The notes under the pieces were generated by a model. That model saw only the letters and a program-made list of their open reading frames with translations. It did no database searches and was not told where the DNA came from. Shown here piece by piece: positions 1 to 7,642 of a stretch of DNA of 23,319 bases; within the stretch, counting starts at the first letter, position 1; every line of letters begins with the position of its first letter. Position numbers and translations under genes: made by a program. The stretch is taken from positions 1 through 23,319 of the forward strand of contig JBHHXI010000033.1 in assembly GCA_046756945.1 (NCBI GenBank). Reading direction: 5' to 3'. Source of the stretch: JACZQZ01 sp046756945 (GTDB taxonomy: Bacteria > Pseudomonadota > Alphaproteobacteria > Rhodospirillales > 2-02-FULL-58-16).

Positions 1-117
1 AGCATCCGCGCCACGTCCCCCATGACAGGCGCGAGCAAAAACACCATCACGAAATTGCTAATCGATGTCGGGCGGGCCTGTTCAGAGTATCAGGACCAAG
101 CGTTCCGCGATCTGCCC
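1..117 (+). pseudogene. IS1-family transposase remnant (5' end outside window, 3' truncated)
   Basis: Frame 1 is open from the first base and reads SIRATSPMTGASKNTITKLL, then a stretch ending SEYQDQAFRDLP. This matches, from memory of the family, the N-terminal helix-turn-helix region of IS1-family transposases common in Alphaproteobacteria, where the sequence normally continues into a CxRIQCDEIW catalytic segment. Here the similarity stops at about base 117. The frame continues as unrelated, hairpin-encoded sequence to a TGA at 196-198, so the DDE catalytic domain is missing. The true start lies to the left of the window. No terminal inverted repeat or target duplication is visible. It is most likely a dead fragment left by an insertion or deletion. 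The family assignment rests on about 39 residues, so it is probable but not certain. Confidence 0.7.
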
Positions 118-125
118 GTCAATCG

Positions 126-179
126 GGTTCCAAGGGCCGGCGGCCCTTGGTGGGGTTCCAAAGGGGCAACGCCCCTTTG
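126..179 (-). terminator. Tandem perfect hairpins at the end of the SUF operon
   Basis: Two stem-loops sit side by side, each with a perfect 9-bp stem and a 3-base loop: CCAAGGGCC/GGCCCTTGG at 130-150 and CAAAGGGGC/GCCCCTTTG at 159-179. Each is preceded by the same GGGTTCCA (126-133 and 154-161), so the unit itself is duplicated. They lie 26 bases beyond the sufA stop and are the likely 3' end of the SUF transcript. There is no clear U-tract, so they could act as an mRNA stabiliser or be a dispersed intergenic repeat instead of a classical intrinsic terminator. Confidence 0.6.
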
Positions 180-204
180 TTCCCGTCGGTTGGCTTGAAA
201 CGGC

Positions 205-567
205 TCAGACGTTGAACGATTCGCCGCAGCCGCAGCGGCTTTTCTCGTTGGGGTTCTGGAACTGGAACCCGGACTCGAGCTTGCCCTCGACGTAGTCCAT
301 CTCGGAGCCGAGGAGGAACATCATCGCCTTGGGGTCGATGAAGATCCTCACGCCCTTGTCCTCGACCACCTCGTCGCCGGGCGCCTGCTCGCGCGCGTAC
401 TCGACGACGTAGGACAGCCCCGAGCACCCCTTGGTCTGGATGGCGACGCGCAGGCCGAGCACGGGGGCCTCGCTTTTGGCGAGCACCGCCTTGACGCGCG
501 CCGCGGCGGCGTCGGTGAGGGTGATGGCTTTCGGCATCGTTGTCATGGCAGACCTAATATCGTTCAC
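205..567 (-). CDS. sufA: SufA/IscA (HesB family) A-type Fe-S carrier
   Basis: A 120-residue A-type carrier protein that accepts Fe-S clusters from the SufBCD scaffold and passes them to apo-proteins in the cytoplasm. The family's three cysteine ligands are present: C48 in TKGCSGLSY, and C112 and C114 in the C-terminal CGCGESF. The listed start is a GTG at 567, whose GTGA overlaps the sufT stop by 4 bases. An ATG at 546 (Met8), with an AGG about 7 bases upstream, is an equally good start and would give 113 residues. It is the last gene of the SUF operon and is followed by paired hairpins. ErpA is an alternative name within the same family; operon position favours SufA. Confidence 0.93.
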   Translation of the reverse strand: MNDIRSAMTTMPKAITLTDAAAARVKAVLAKSEAPVLGLRVAIQTKGCSGLSYVVEYAREQAPGDEVVEDKGVRIFIDPKAMMFLLGSEMDYVEGKLESGFQFQNPNEKSRCGCGESFNV

Positions 568-959
568 ATGAATCCCAGTTCAAGGCGCGCCGCCTCGGAC
601 ATCCGGTCCGGGGTCCACGGCGGGTCCCAGACCAGCTCCACGTCCACGTGGCTGATACCATCGACCGCGGCCACGGCCTGTTCGACCATCCCCGGCATGG
701 TGCCGGCCACCGGACAGCCGGGCGCCGTCAGGGTCATCTTGATATCCACCTTTCCCCCGGGCGCGATGCGGACGTCGTAAATGAGCCCGAGGTCATGGAT
801 GTTGACCGGGATCTCCGGATCGTACACGCCGCGCAGCGCCGCATGGACCCGGTCTTCCAGGCTTTCCGCGCCGTCCGCCGTCTCGCCGGCCGGCGCGGCC
901 GCCCGTGTGGTTGTTTCCCCGGTATCGGGCATGGTGTCTGCACAGTCCTTCTTGTCCAT
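564..959 (-). CDS. sufT: SufT, DUF59/MIP18-family Fe-S assembly protein
   Basis: A 131-residue protein whose residues 34-131 form a DUF59 (MIP18-like) domain. Visible hallmarks are DPEIPVNIHDLG at 47-58, a reactive-type cysteine C82 in APGCPV, and the C-terminal VWDPPWTPDRMS segment at 110-121. SufT proteins act as auxiliary factors in Fe-S protein maturation alongside SUF. The first 33 residues are low-complexity (Ala, Gly, Thr, Glu) and look unstructured; a start at Met10 is also possible. The ATG at 959 has AAGG about 9 bases upstream. It lies 31 bases after sufU and overlaps the sufA start by 4 bases, so it is translated as part of the operon. Confidence 0.92.
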   Translation of the reverse strand: MDKKDCADTMPDTGETTTRAAAPAGETADGAESLEDRVHAALRGVYDPEIPVNIHDLGLIYDVRIAPGGKVDIKMTLTAPGCPVAGTMPGMVEQAVAAVDGISHVDVELVWDPPWTPDRMSEAARLELGFM

Positions 960-990
960 CTCACATGGCCTTGGCGGCCCGCCCGCCGCG

Positions 991-1458
991 TTACTCCTCG
1001 GTCGTCACGTTGTCCCGCTTGCCCTTGAGCGCGGCGACGAACGCATGCCAGGGAAGGGTAGCACATTTCACGCGCACGGGGTATTCCCGGACCCCGGAAA
1101 AAACGGCGAGTTTGCCCAGGTCCGCGCCGTCCCCGGGGTTTTCGGCGTTTTCGGCCTGGTCGCCGGCGACCATGGCGTGGAACCCCTGGAACAGGCTGTG
1201 GGCCTCGGCTTCGGTCTTGTTTTTCACCATTTCGGTCATCAGCGACGCCGAGGCCATGGATATGGCGCATCCGGCGCCCTCGAACGCCGCGTCCGTCACC
1301 ACGCCGTCCTCGATGGTCAGGTAGACGGTCAGCCGGTCGCCGCACAGCGGATTGTGCCCCTTCGCCTCGCGGTTGCAGGCCGGCGGATGGCCGAAGTTCC
1401 GCGGCTGCTTGGCATGGTCCAGGATGACCTCCTGGTAGAGATCGCGCAGATCGAACAT
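991..1458 (-). CDS. sufU: SufU, zinc-dependent sulfur acceptor for SufS
   Basis: A 155-residue NifU/IscU-fold protein of the SufU class. C39 and D41 (NPLCGD), C64 (GAGCAIS) and C132 (VKCATLPW) match the Cys-Asp-Cys-Cys set that binds zinc in SufU. The roughly 20-residue insertion between the second and third cysteines (about 95-115) is the feature that separates SufU from scaffold IscU. SufU collects persulfide from SufS by zinc-ligand swapping and delivers it to SufBCD. The ATG shares one base with the sufS stop (TGATG). A separate sufE is absent from the operon, consistent with SufU being the sulfur relay. The C-terminal tail after about 145 is charged. Confidence 0.93.
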   Translation of the reverse strand: MFDLRDLYQEVILDHAKQPRNFGHPPACNREAKGHNPLCGDRLTVYLTIEDGVVTDAAFEGAGCAISMASASLMTEMVKNKTEAEAHSLFQGFHAMVAGDQAENAENPGDGADLGKLAVFSGVREYPVRVKCATLPWHAFVAALKGKRDNVTTEE

Positions 1459-2729
1459 CAGCCGAAGAACTCCACCGCCTTGCGCACCCCCGCGACCAGG
1501 GCATCGACGTCCTCCCGGGTGTTGTACAGGCCGAACGAGGCCCGCGCCGTGGCGGTGACGCCGAAGCGGTCCATCAGCGGCTGCGCGCAGTGATGGCCGG
1601 CGCGGATGGCGATCCCTTCGTGGTCGAGGATGGTGCCCACGTCATGGGGGTGCACCCCTTCGATGATGAACGAGATGATACTGGCCTTGTCCTCGACGGT
1701 GCCGAAAAGGCGCAGGGAATTGGTTTCCGAAAGGGCCGTGGTGGCGTAGGCGAGCAGCTCTTGTTCGTGCTTTTCGATCTCATCGAAGCCCAGCCCGGCC
1801 ACGTAATCGATGGCGGCTTCGAGGCCGATGGCGCCGGCGATATTGGGCGTGCCGGCCTCGAACTTGTGGGGGATGACGTTGAATTCGGTCTTCTCGAAGG
1901 TGACCGTGCTGATCATGTCGCCGCCGCCCTGGTATGGCGGCATGGCCTCGAGCAGCGCCGCCTTGCCGTAGAGCGCCCCGATGCCGGACGGGCCGTACAG
2001 CTTGTGCCCGGAGAAGACATAGAAGTCGCAGTCCAGGTCGCGCACGTCCACCGGCATGTGGGGAACCGCCTGGCAGCCGTCGACGAGCACGGGGATTCCC
2101 TTCTCGTGGGCGAGGCGGATGATGTCCTTGATCGGGGTAATTGTGCCCAGCGCGTTCGAGCAATGGGTGACGGCGACCAGCTTGGTCCGCGTGCCGAGAA
2201 GCTTCTCGTACTCCTCCATCCTGAGGGCGCCCGAATCGTCGATGGGGATGATGCGAAGCGTCACGCCCTTTTCGTCGCGCAGCATCTGCCACGGCACGAT
2301 GTTGGAATGATGCTCCAACGTGGAGATCACCACCTCGTCGGCCCGGTTGAGGAATTTGCGCCCGTAGGTCTGGGCGACCAGATTGATGGCCTCGGTGGCG
2401 CCGCGCACGAAGACGATCTCGCGCGCCTCGCGGGCATTGAGGAAGCGCTGGACCTTGGCCCGGGCCCCTTCGAACAGCTCGGTGGCCCGTTCGCTCAGGA
2501 AATACACGCCGCGGTGGATGTTGGCGTATTCCCGTTCGTAGCACTGCTGGACGGCGCGGATCACGGCGCGCGGCTTCTGGGCGCTGGCGGCGCTGTCGAG
2601 AAAGACCAGGGGCCGGCCATTGACCCGCTGTTTGAGGATGGGGAAGTCCTCGCGCACCCGGCGCACGTCGAACGCCAGGCGGTCGGAGTCCTGCAGCACC
2701 TGGCGGCGTATGCCGGCGGCCGTGGTCAT
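1458..2729 (-). CDS. sufS: SufS, group II cysteine desulfurase
   Basis: A 423-residue PLP-dependent cysteine desulfurase that takes sulfur from L-cysteine, releasing alanine and holding a persulfide. The PLP lysine is K243 in FSGHKLYGPSG, the catalytic persulfide cysteine is C381 in RAGHHCAQP, and the EHHSN motif is at 139-143. The sequence RAGHHCAQPLM is typical of the SufS/CsdA group II enzymes and not of IscS/NifS. The start ATG at 2729 overlaps the sufD stop (ATGA). The reading frame stays open far upstream across sufD, but that extension is only an antisense-like shadow of sufD in another frame. Confidence 0.95.
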   Translation of the reverse strand: MTTAAGIRRQVLQDSDRLAFDVRRVREDFPILKQRVNGRPLVFLDSAASAQKPRAVIRAVQQCYEREYANIHRGVYFLSERATELFEGARAKVQRFLNAREAREIVFVRGATEAINLVAQTYGRKFLNRADEVVISTLEHHSNIVPWQMLRDEKGVTLRIIPIDDSGALRMEEYEKLLGTRTKLVAVTHCSNALGTITPIKDIIRLAHEKGIPVLVDGCQAVPHMPVDVRDLDCDFYVFSGHKLYGPSGIGALYGKAALLEAMPPYQGGGDMISTVTFEKTEFNVIPHKFEAGTPNIAGAIGLEAAIDYVAGLGFDEIEKHEQELLAYATTALSETNSLRLFGTVEDKASIISFIIEGVHPHDVGTILDHEGIAIRAGHHCAQPLMDRFGVTATARASFGLYNTREDVDALVAGVRKAVEFFG

Positions 2730-4066
2730 GGCGCGCCGCCTTGGTGGCGCGACGGCATCCACGACGACGCCATGCGCTCGAGATGGGCCCGCACTTGAGC
2801 GGACGAAATGTGCTCGAAGGTCTCGCCGACGAAGGCTTCGATCAAAAGGTTGCGGGCGTGCCCGGCGTCGATGCCGCGCGCCCTGAGATAAAACAGCGCC
2901 TCGGGGTCGAGCTCGCCGACGCTGGCGCCGTGGGAGCATTTCACGTCGTCGGCGTGGATTTCCAGCTCGGGCTTGGTGTCGACGCGGGCGCTCTCGGAGA
3001 GCAGCAGGTTCTTGTTGAGCTGGTGGGCGTCGGTCTTCTGGGCCTGGGGGCGGACGACGATCTTGCCCTGGAACACGGCATGGGCCTTGCCGTCGAGCAC
3101 GCCCTTGTAGACCTCGCGGCTGCGGCTTTCCGGCCGGGCGTGATCGATAAACGTGGTGTTGTCGATGTGCTGGCGGTCCCGCGCCAGATAGGCGCCGCTG
3201 AGACGGCAGTCGATGTTGGCGCCGTCGAGCGCCGCCGCGATCTCGTTGCGCGCCAGACGCCCGCCCACCGCAAGGACGAAACTTTCGTACCGGCTGTCCC
3301 TGGCCAGGCGCACCCCGGTGGTGGCGATGTGAAAGGCCTTGGCGCCCTCGGCCTGAAGCCGGTAGTGCTTGAGGGCGGCGCCCTCGTCCGCCACCACGTC
3401 GGTCACCGCATTGGTCCAGTACGTCCGGGAACCGGCCCCGACATAGCTTTCGAGCACCGTCGCCGCGCTTCCCCGGCCGGCGAGGACAAGGGTGCGCGGG
3501 TGGGTGACCACCGGCGCCTCGTGGGCGCTCGCCATGTACAGGAAATGAACCGGCCGCTCCACGGCGACGCCGGGCTCGAGGGTGAGCACCGCGCCGTCGG
3601 CCATGAAGGCGGTGTTGAGCGCGACGAACGGCTTTTCGTCGATCGCCGTGGCGCCGCCGAGATGGCTTTCCAGCATGTCCGGACGGGCTTTGAGCGCCGC
3701 GGCCAGGGTGGTGACCCCGGCCCCCGCCGGCAGATCGCCAAGGGCCGAAAGCCGCGGCCGGTATCGGCCGTCGACGAAGACCAGGAGATGACAGGGCGTC
3801 CCGTCGATGAGGAAATCCCGGACCGCGTCCCCGGCATCCTCGCCGGCCTTCGCCGGACCGGGGCCGAAGACCGTTTTCGTCAGTGGCGCCAGGTTGGTGA
3901 ATTTCCATTCCTCCACCTTGGGCGTCGGGAAATCCAGGGACGAGAAGCGCTCGATCGCCTTGTCGCGCAGGCCGCTCAGCCACGCAAGGCCGTGCCCGGG
4001 CAAGGTTTCCCGCGCCTCGGCAAACTGGGCGACATACGGCGTGCTTAATGGATGTTCGCGTCTCAT
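2726..4066 (-). CDS. sufD: SufD, SufBCD scaffold subunit
   Basis: A 446-residue SufD. The second half is the right-handed beta-helix core shared with SufB, with conserved stretches NIDCRLSGAYL (284-294) and DRQHIDNTT (297-305). The signature KCSHGA at 376-381 includes H379, equivalent to the E. coli SufD histidine implicated in cluster assembly. SufD pairs with SufB on the SufC ATPase dimer and is linked to iron acquisition and cluster assembly on the scaffold. The ATG at 4066 is the first start in this frame, with only a weak GAGG some 12 bases upstream. It follows sufC by 41 bases and overlaps the sufS start by 4. Confidence 0.94.
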   Translation of the reverse strand: MRREHPLSTPYVAQFAEARETLPGHGLAWLSGLRDKAIERFSSLDFPTPKVEEWKFTNLAPLTKTVFGPGPAKAGEDAGDAVRDFLIDGTPCHLLVFVDGRYRPRLSALGDLPAGAGVTTLAAALKARPDMLESHLGGATAIDEKPFVALNTAFMADGAVLTLEPGVAVERPVHFLYMASAHEAPVVTHPRTLVLAGRGSAATVLESYVGAGSRTYWTNAVTDVVADEGAALKHYRLQAEGAKAFHIATTGVRLARDSRYESFVLAVGGRLARNEIAAALDGANIDCRLSGAYLARDRQHIDNTTFIDHARPESRSREVYKGVLDGKAHAVFQGKIVVRPQAQKTDAHQLNKNLLLSESARVDTKPELEIHADDVKCSHGASVGELDPEALFYLRARGIDAGHARNLLIEAFVGETFEHISSAQVRAHLERMASSWMPSRHQGGAP

Positions 4067-4107
4067 TGACGGGACGGCCTCATGGTTTGCAACGCTCAGG
4101 GGACGGG

Positions 4108-4887
<780 letters not shown>

Positions 4888-4915
4888 GTCCGTGTCTCCG
4901 TTTTGGTGCCGGGGC

Positions 4916-6370
4916 TTACCCGACACTGCCTTCGAGGCTGATATCGAGGAGCTTCTGCGCCTCGACCGCGAATTCCATGGGCAGCTCCAGCAGAACCTGT
5001 TTGCAGAACCCGTTGACGATCATCGATATGGCGTCCTCCGCCGACAGGCCGCGCTGCATGCAATAGAACAGCTGGTCGTCGCTGATCTTCGACGTCGTCG
5101 CCTCGTGTTCCACGTGGGCGGTGGGGTTGCGGACCTCGATGTAGGGAATGGTGTGGCCGCCGCACTCGTCGCCGATGAGCAGGGCGTCGCATTGGGTGTA
5201 ATTGCGCGCCCCCGCCGCCCCCGGCAGGACTCTCACCAGGCCCCGGTAGGTGTTCTGGCCCTTGCCGGCGGAAATGCCCTTGGTGATGATCGTGCTGCGG
5301 GTGTTCTTGCCGATATGGATCATCTTGGTGCCCGTATCGGCCTGCTGATGGTTGTTGGTGACGGCGACCGAGTAGAACTCGCCCACCGTGTTGTCCCCCT
5401 GGAGAATACAGCTCGGGTACTTCCAGGTGATCGCCGAGCCGGTTTCGATCTGCGTCCACGAGATCTTCGAGTTCACGCCCCGGCAGGCGCCGCGCTTGGT
5501 GACGAAATTGAAAATGCCGCCCTTGCCGTCCTTGTCGCCGGGATACCAGTTCTGGACCGTCGAGTATTTTATCTGGGCGTCGTCGAGCGCGACGAGCTCG
5601 ACCACCGCCGCGTGGAGCTGGTTCTCGTCGCGCATGGGGGCCGTGCAGCCTTCCAGGTAGCTGACGTAGCTGCCCGCGTCGGCGATGATCAGCGTGCGTT
5701 CGAACTGCCCGGTGTTCTCGGCGTTGATGCGGAAGTAGGTGGACAGTTCCATGGGGCAGCGCACGCCCTTGGGGATATAGACGAAACTGCCGTCGCTGAA
5801 GACCGCCGAATTCAGCGTGGCGAAAAAGTTGTCCGAATACGGAACCACCGAGCCCAGGTATTTGCGCACCAGTTTGGGGTGCGTCTGCACGGCTTCGGAG
5901 AAGGAGCAAAAGACGATCCCCTCCTCGGCAAGCTTCTCCTTGTAGGTGGTGGCCACCGAAACGCTGTCGAAGACGGCGTCCACCGCCACCCCGGCGAGTT
6001 TTTTCTGCTCCTCCAGGGGAATGCCGAGCTTTTCGTAGGTGCGCAGCAATTCGGGATCGACCTCGTCCAGGCTGTTCAGCAGCTCCTTGGTCTTCGGCGC
6101 CGCGTAGTAGTACGCGTCCTGGTAATCGATCTCCGGGTGCTTGACCCGCGCCCACTCGGGGTCCTGCATCGTCAGCCAGCGGCGATAGGCCTTCAGCCGC
6201 CAGTCGAGCAGCCAGTCGGGCTCGTTCTTTTTCGCCGAAATGAAGCGCACGGTGTCCTCGTTGAGGCCGCGCGGCGCCATGTCCGTGTCGATGTCGGTGA
6301 CGAAGCCGTACTTGTAGTCGCCGCCGGTCGCGGATTCGATGGTCTTGGCGGTATCGGAACCCACGGCCAT
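4916..6370 (-). CDS. sufB: SufB, Fe-S cluster scaffold protein
   Basis: A 484-residue SufB, close to the usual 480-495. C394 in YTQCDALLIG and E423 in HVEHEATTSK correspond to E. coli C405 and E434, the residues tied to sulfur receipt and nascent cluster assembly. C205, C242, C296 and C321 are further cysteines in the core. The ATG at 6370 has an AAGGA 8 bases upstream and lies one base past the stop of the Rrf2 regulator, so the two are translationally close. As the first structural gene of the operon it forms the SufB-C2-D complex with the two genes that follow it. Confidence 0.96.
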   Translation of the reverse strand: MAVGSDTAKTIESATGGDYKYGFVTDIDTDMAPRGLNEDTVRFISAKKNEPDWLLDWRLKAYRRWLTMQDPEWARVKHPEIDYQDAYYYAAPKTKELLNSLDEVDPELLRTYEKLGIPLEEQKKLAGVAVDAVFDSVSVATTYKEKLAEEGIVFCSFSEAVQTHPKLVRKYLGSVVPYSDNFFATLNSAVFSDGSFVYIPKGVRCPMELSTYFRINAENTGQFERTLIIADAGSYVSYLEGCTAPMRDENQLHAAVVELVALDDAQIKYSTVQNWYPGDKDGKGGIFNFVTKRGACRGVNSKISWTQIETGSAITWKYPSCILQGDNTVGEFYSVAVTNNHQQADTGTKMIHIGKNTRSTIITKGISAGKGQNTYRGLVRVLPGAAGARNYTQCDALLIGDECGGHTIPYIEVRNPTAHVEHEATTSKISDDQLFYCMQRGLSAEDAISMIVNGFCKQVLLELPMEFAVEAQKLLDISLEGSVG

Positions 6371-6371
6371 G

Positions 6372-6848
6372 TCAGTTTTCCTTCACCGAATGGTCCGCGG
6401 TACTGCCCACGGCGGCGAACGCTCCGCCCTGGCCGGCAACGGGCGTGGCGATGACCACATCGGCAAGGGAAACGTTGCTCAGCGCCCTCCTGACCACATC
6501 GTTGATCACCTGCCAGCTGCCGCGGGCCGGACACGACGCCTCGAGATCGCATGCGCCGGACGAATCGTGGATACATTCGGTCAACGTGATCGGCCCGTCC
6601 ACGGCGTGGATGATCTCGGCCACCGAGATGTCCCCGGGGGTGCGGGTAAGCGCATATCCTCCGCCGACGCCGCGAAAGGAGGTCAACAGATCCGCCCGCG
6701 CCAGCATGTTCAACAGCTTGCCCACGGTCGGTCCCGGCAACCCGCTGGCAAATGTCAGATCGAGGGCGCTGCGCGGCCGCTCGCCATGGCTTGCCAGATA
6801 GGTCATCAGGACAACGCTGTAATCCGCCAGCCTGCTCAATCTGATCAT
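6372..6848 (-). CDS. Rrf2-family SUF-operon regulator with three cysteines
   Basis: A 158-residue Rrf2 winged-helix regulator. The N-terminal DNA-binding part runs to about residue 75 (start MIRLSRLADYSVV, then wing sequence FRGVGGGYAL). C92, C100 and C106 lie where E. coli IscR holds its 2Fe-2S cluster (C92, C98, C104), so cluster binding is expected. It resembles the SUF-type regulators found directly before sufB in many proteobacteria and probably senses Fe-S status to control this operon. I chose the ATG at 6848; an upstream TTG at 6869 would add seven residues without family support and would move the cysteines out of register. The gap to the preceding iscR-like gene is 76 bases. Confidence 0.9.
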   Translation of the reverse strand: MIRLSRLADYSVVLMTYLASHGERPRSALDLTFASGLPGPTVGKLLNMLARADLLTSFRGVGGGYALTRTPGDISVAEIIHAVDGPITLTECIHDSSGACDLEASCPARGSWQVINDVVRRALSNVSLADVVIATPVAGQGGAFAAVGSTADHSVKEN

Positions 6849-6924
6849 CGAACCACCGTCCTTTCCCAATGGGCCCGGCGACCGTCAGCCGGGGTGGAGG
6901 GGGCGCCCGGGACGACCACAGCCC

Positions 6925-7452
6925 TCACCTTCGCGCCCGGGCCCGGGCCCGTGGCTTAGGCTTCACGCCGTCGTCCCCTCCGGAATTCCCTGTCGGCAAA
7001 CCGGCCGCCGGCGCATCGGCGACCTTCTGGTGCATCATCCCGCTGAGCCCGAGAACGCGCTTTTCGCAAACGTCCGCCAGGGTCACGGAGTTTAGAAACA
7101 AGTATATCCGGTTGTCGACCTCTTCCCAAAGGGACTCCGTCACGGAGCCGGCGGCCGCTTTGGGGCGCGCCGGCACCGGGCGCGCTTTGCGGGCTGGATC
7201 GTTCACCGCCATCATGATGTCGGCTATGGCCGTTTCGGTGGGCGGGCGGGCGAGAAGGTATCCGCCGCCCGGGCCGCGCACGCTCTCGACCAGGCCGTTT
7301 TGCCTCAACTGCGCGAAAATCTGCTCGAGGTACGACAGAGAGATCACCTGGCGCTGGGCGATGTCCGACAGCGCCTTGGGCAGGCCGTCGCCGTAGCCGG
7401 CCAAGTCGACCATTGCCATCACGGCATATCGCCCCCTGGTGCTCAACCTCAC
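6925..7452 (-). CDS. iscR: IscR-like Rrf2 regulator lacking the cluster cysteines
   Basis: A 175-residue protein that tracks E. coli IscR along its length: RLSTRGRYAVMAMVDLA at the start, QRQVISLSYLEQIFAQLRQN in the recognition region, the wing VRGPGGGYLL at 58-67, and NSVTLADV near 121-128. The loop that carries C92, C98 and C104 in E. coli IscR is here a Pro/Ala/Lys/Arg-rich segment (about 86-102) with no cysteine; the only cysteine is C129. A basic tail (PKPRARARARR) ends the protein. The GTG at 7452 is preferred because GGGGAAGG stands 8 bases upstream and the protein then begins MRLSTRGRY like IscR; ATGs at 7470, 7482 and 7494 add residues with no such support. It is the first gene of the SUF operon and probably represses it. 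Confidence 0.88.
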   Translation of the reverse strand: MRLSTRGRYAVMAMVDLAGYGDGLPKALSDIAQRQVISLSYLEQIFAQLRQNGLVESVRGPGGGYLLARPPTETAIADIMMAVNDPARKARPVPARPKAAAGSVTESLWEEVDNRIYLFLNSVTLADVCEKRVLGLSGMMHQKVADAPAAGLPTGNSGGDDGVKPKPRARARARR

Positions 7453-7475
7453 GAAACCGACCTTCCCCATAATTA

Positions 7476-7490
7476 TGACCATTTTGGTCA
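7476..7490 (-). promoter_or_regulatory. Candidate IscR-type operator in front of the SUF operon
   Basis: A perfect dyad TGACCA-TTT-TGGTCA lies 24 bases upstream of the iscR-like start. Its core GACCATTTTGGTC matches the E. coli IscR type 1 core GACTRWWWYAGTC except for one symmetric T-to-C/A-to-G change in each arm. The outer flanks match less well. An element at this place, between the promoter and the gene, would suit autoregulation of the whole operon by one of the two Rrf2 proteins. Which of them binds cannot be told from sequence. Confidence 0.6.
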
Positions 7491-7519
7491 CCATTAGAAA
7501 ATGAGGGGCAAACGCGATA

Positions 7520-7525
7520 TGTCAA
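7520..7525 (-). promoter_or_regulatory. TTGACA -35 box of the SUF operon promoter
   Basis: A perfect TTGACA reads on the minus strand. At 16-18 bases spacing only weak AT-rich -10 candidates occur (around 7496-7503, CATTTT or ATTTTC). A better -10 match, CATAAT at 7473-7478, is too far away and would need a different, weak -35 (TTTCTA), with the operator lying in its spacer. In either arrangement the dyad at 7476-7490 overlaps the transcription start or the promoter. The rest of the 190-base gap to 7642 is GC-rich, with a short GGCCCG/CGGGCC inverted repeat at 7586-7603 that could end the pentapeptide gene's transcript. Confidence 0.4.
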
Positions 7526-7642
7526 GTGGATTTGCGCCGGGGGAAGGCGCGATTTCCGGATGCACCGCCACCGGGCGCGGCGGCCGGCCCGCGGTCACGG
7601 GCCTCTCACGTCAATACGACCCGGTCGTTCCGCCCTTCGGGC

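Noticed and set aside
2730..3983. N-terminal extension of sufS to an 841-codon frame
   Set aside because: The extension lies over sufD in another frame, is Arg/Gly/Pro-rich, and has no family similarity. The sufS ATG at 2729 overlaps the sufD stop in the usual way.
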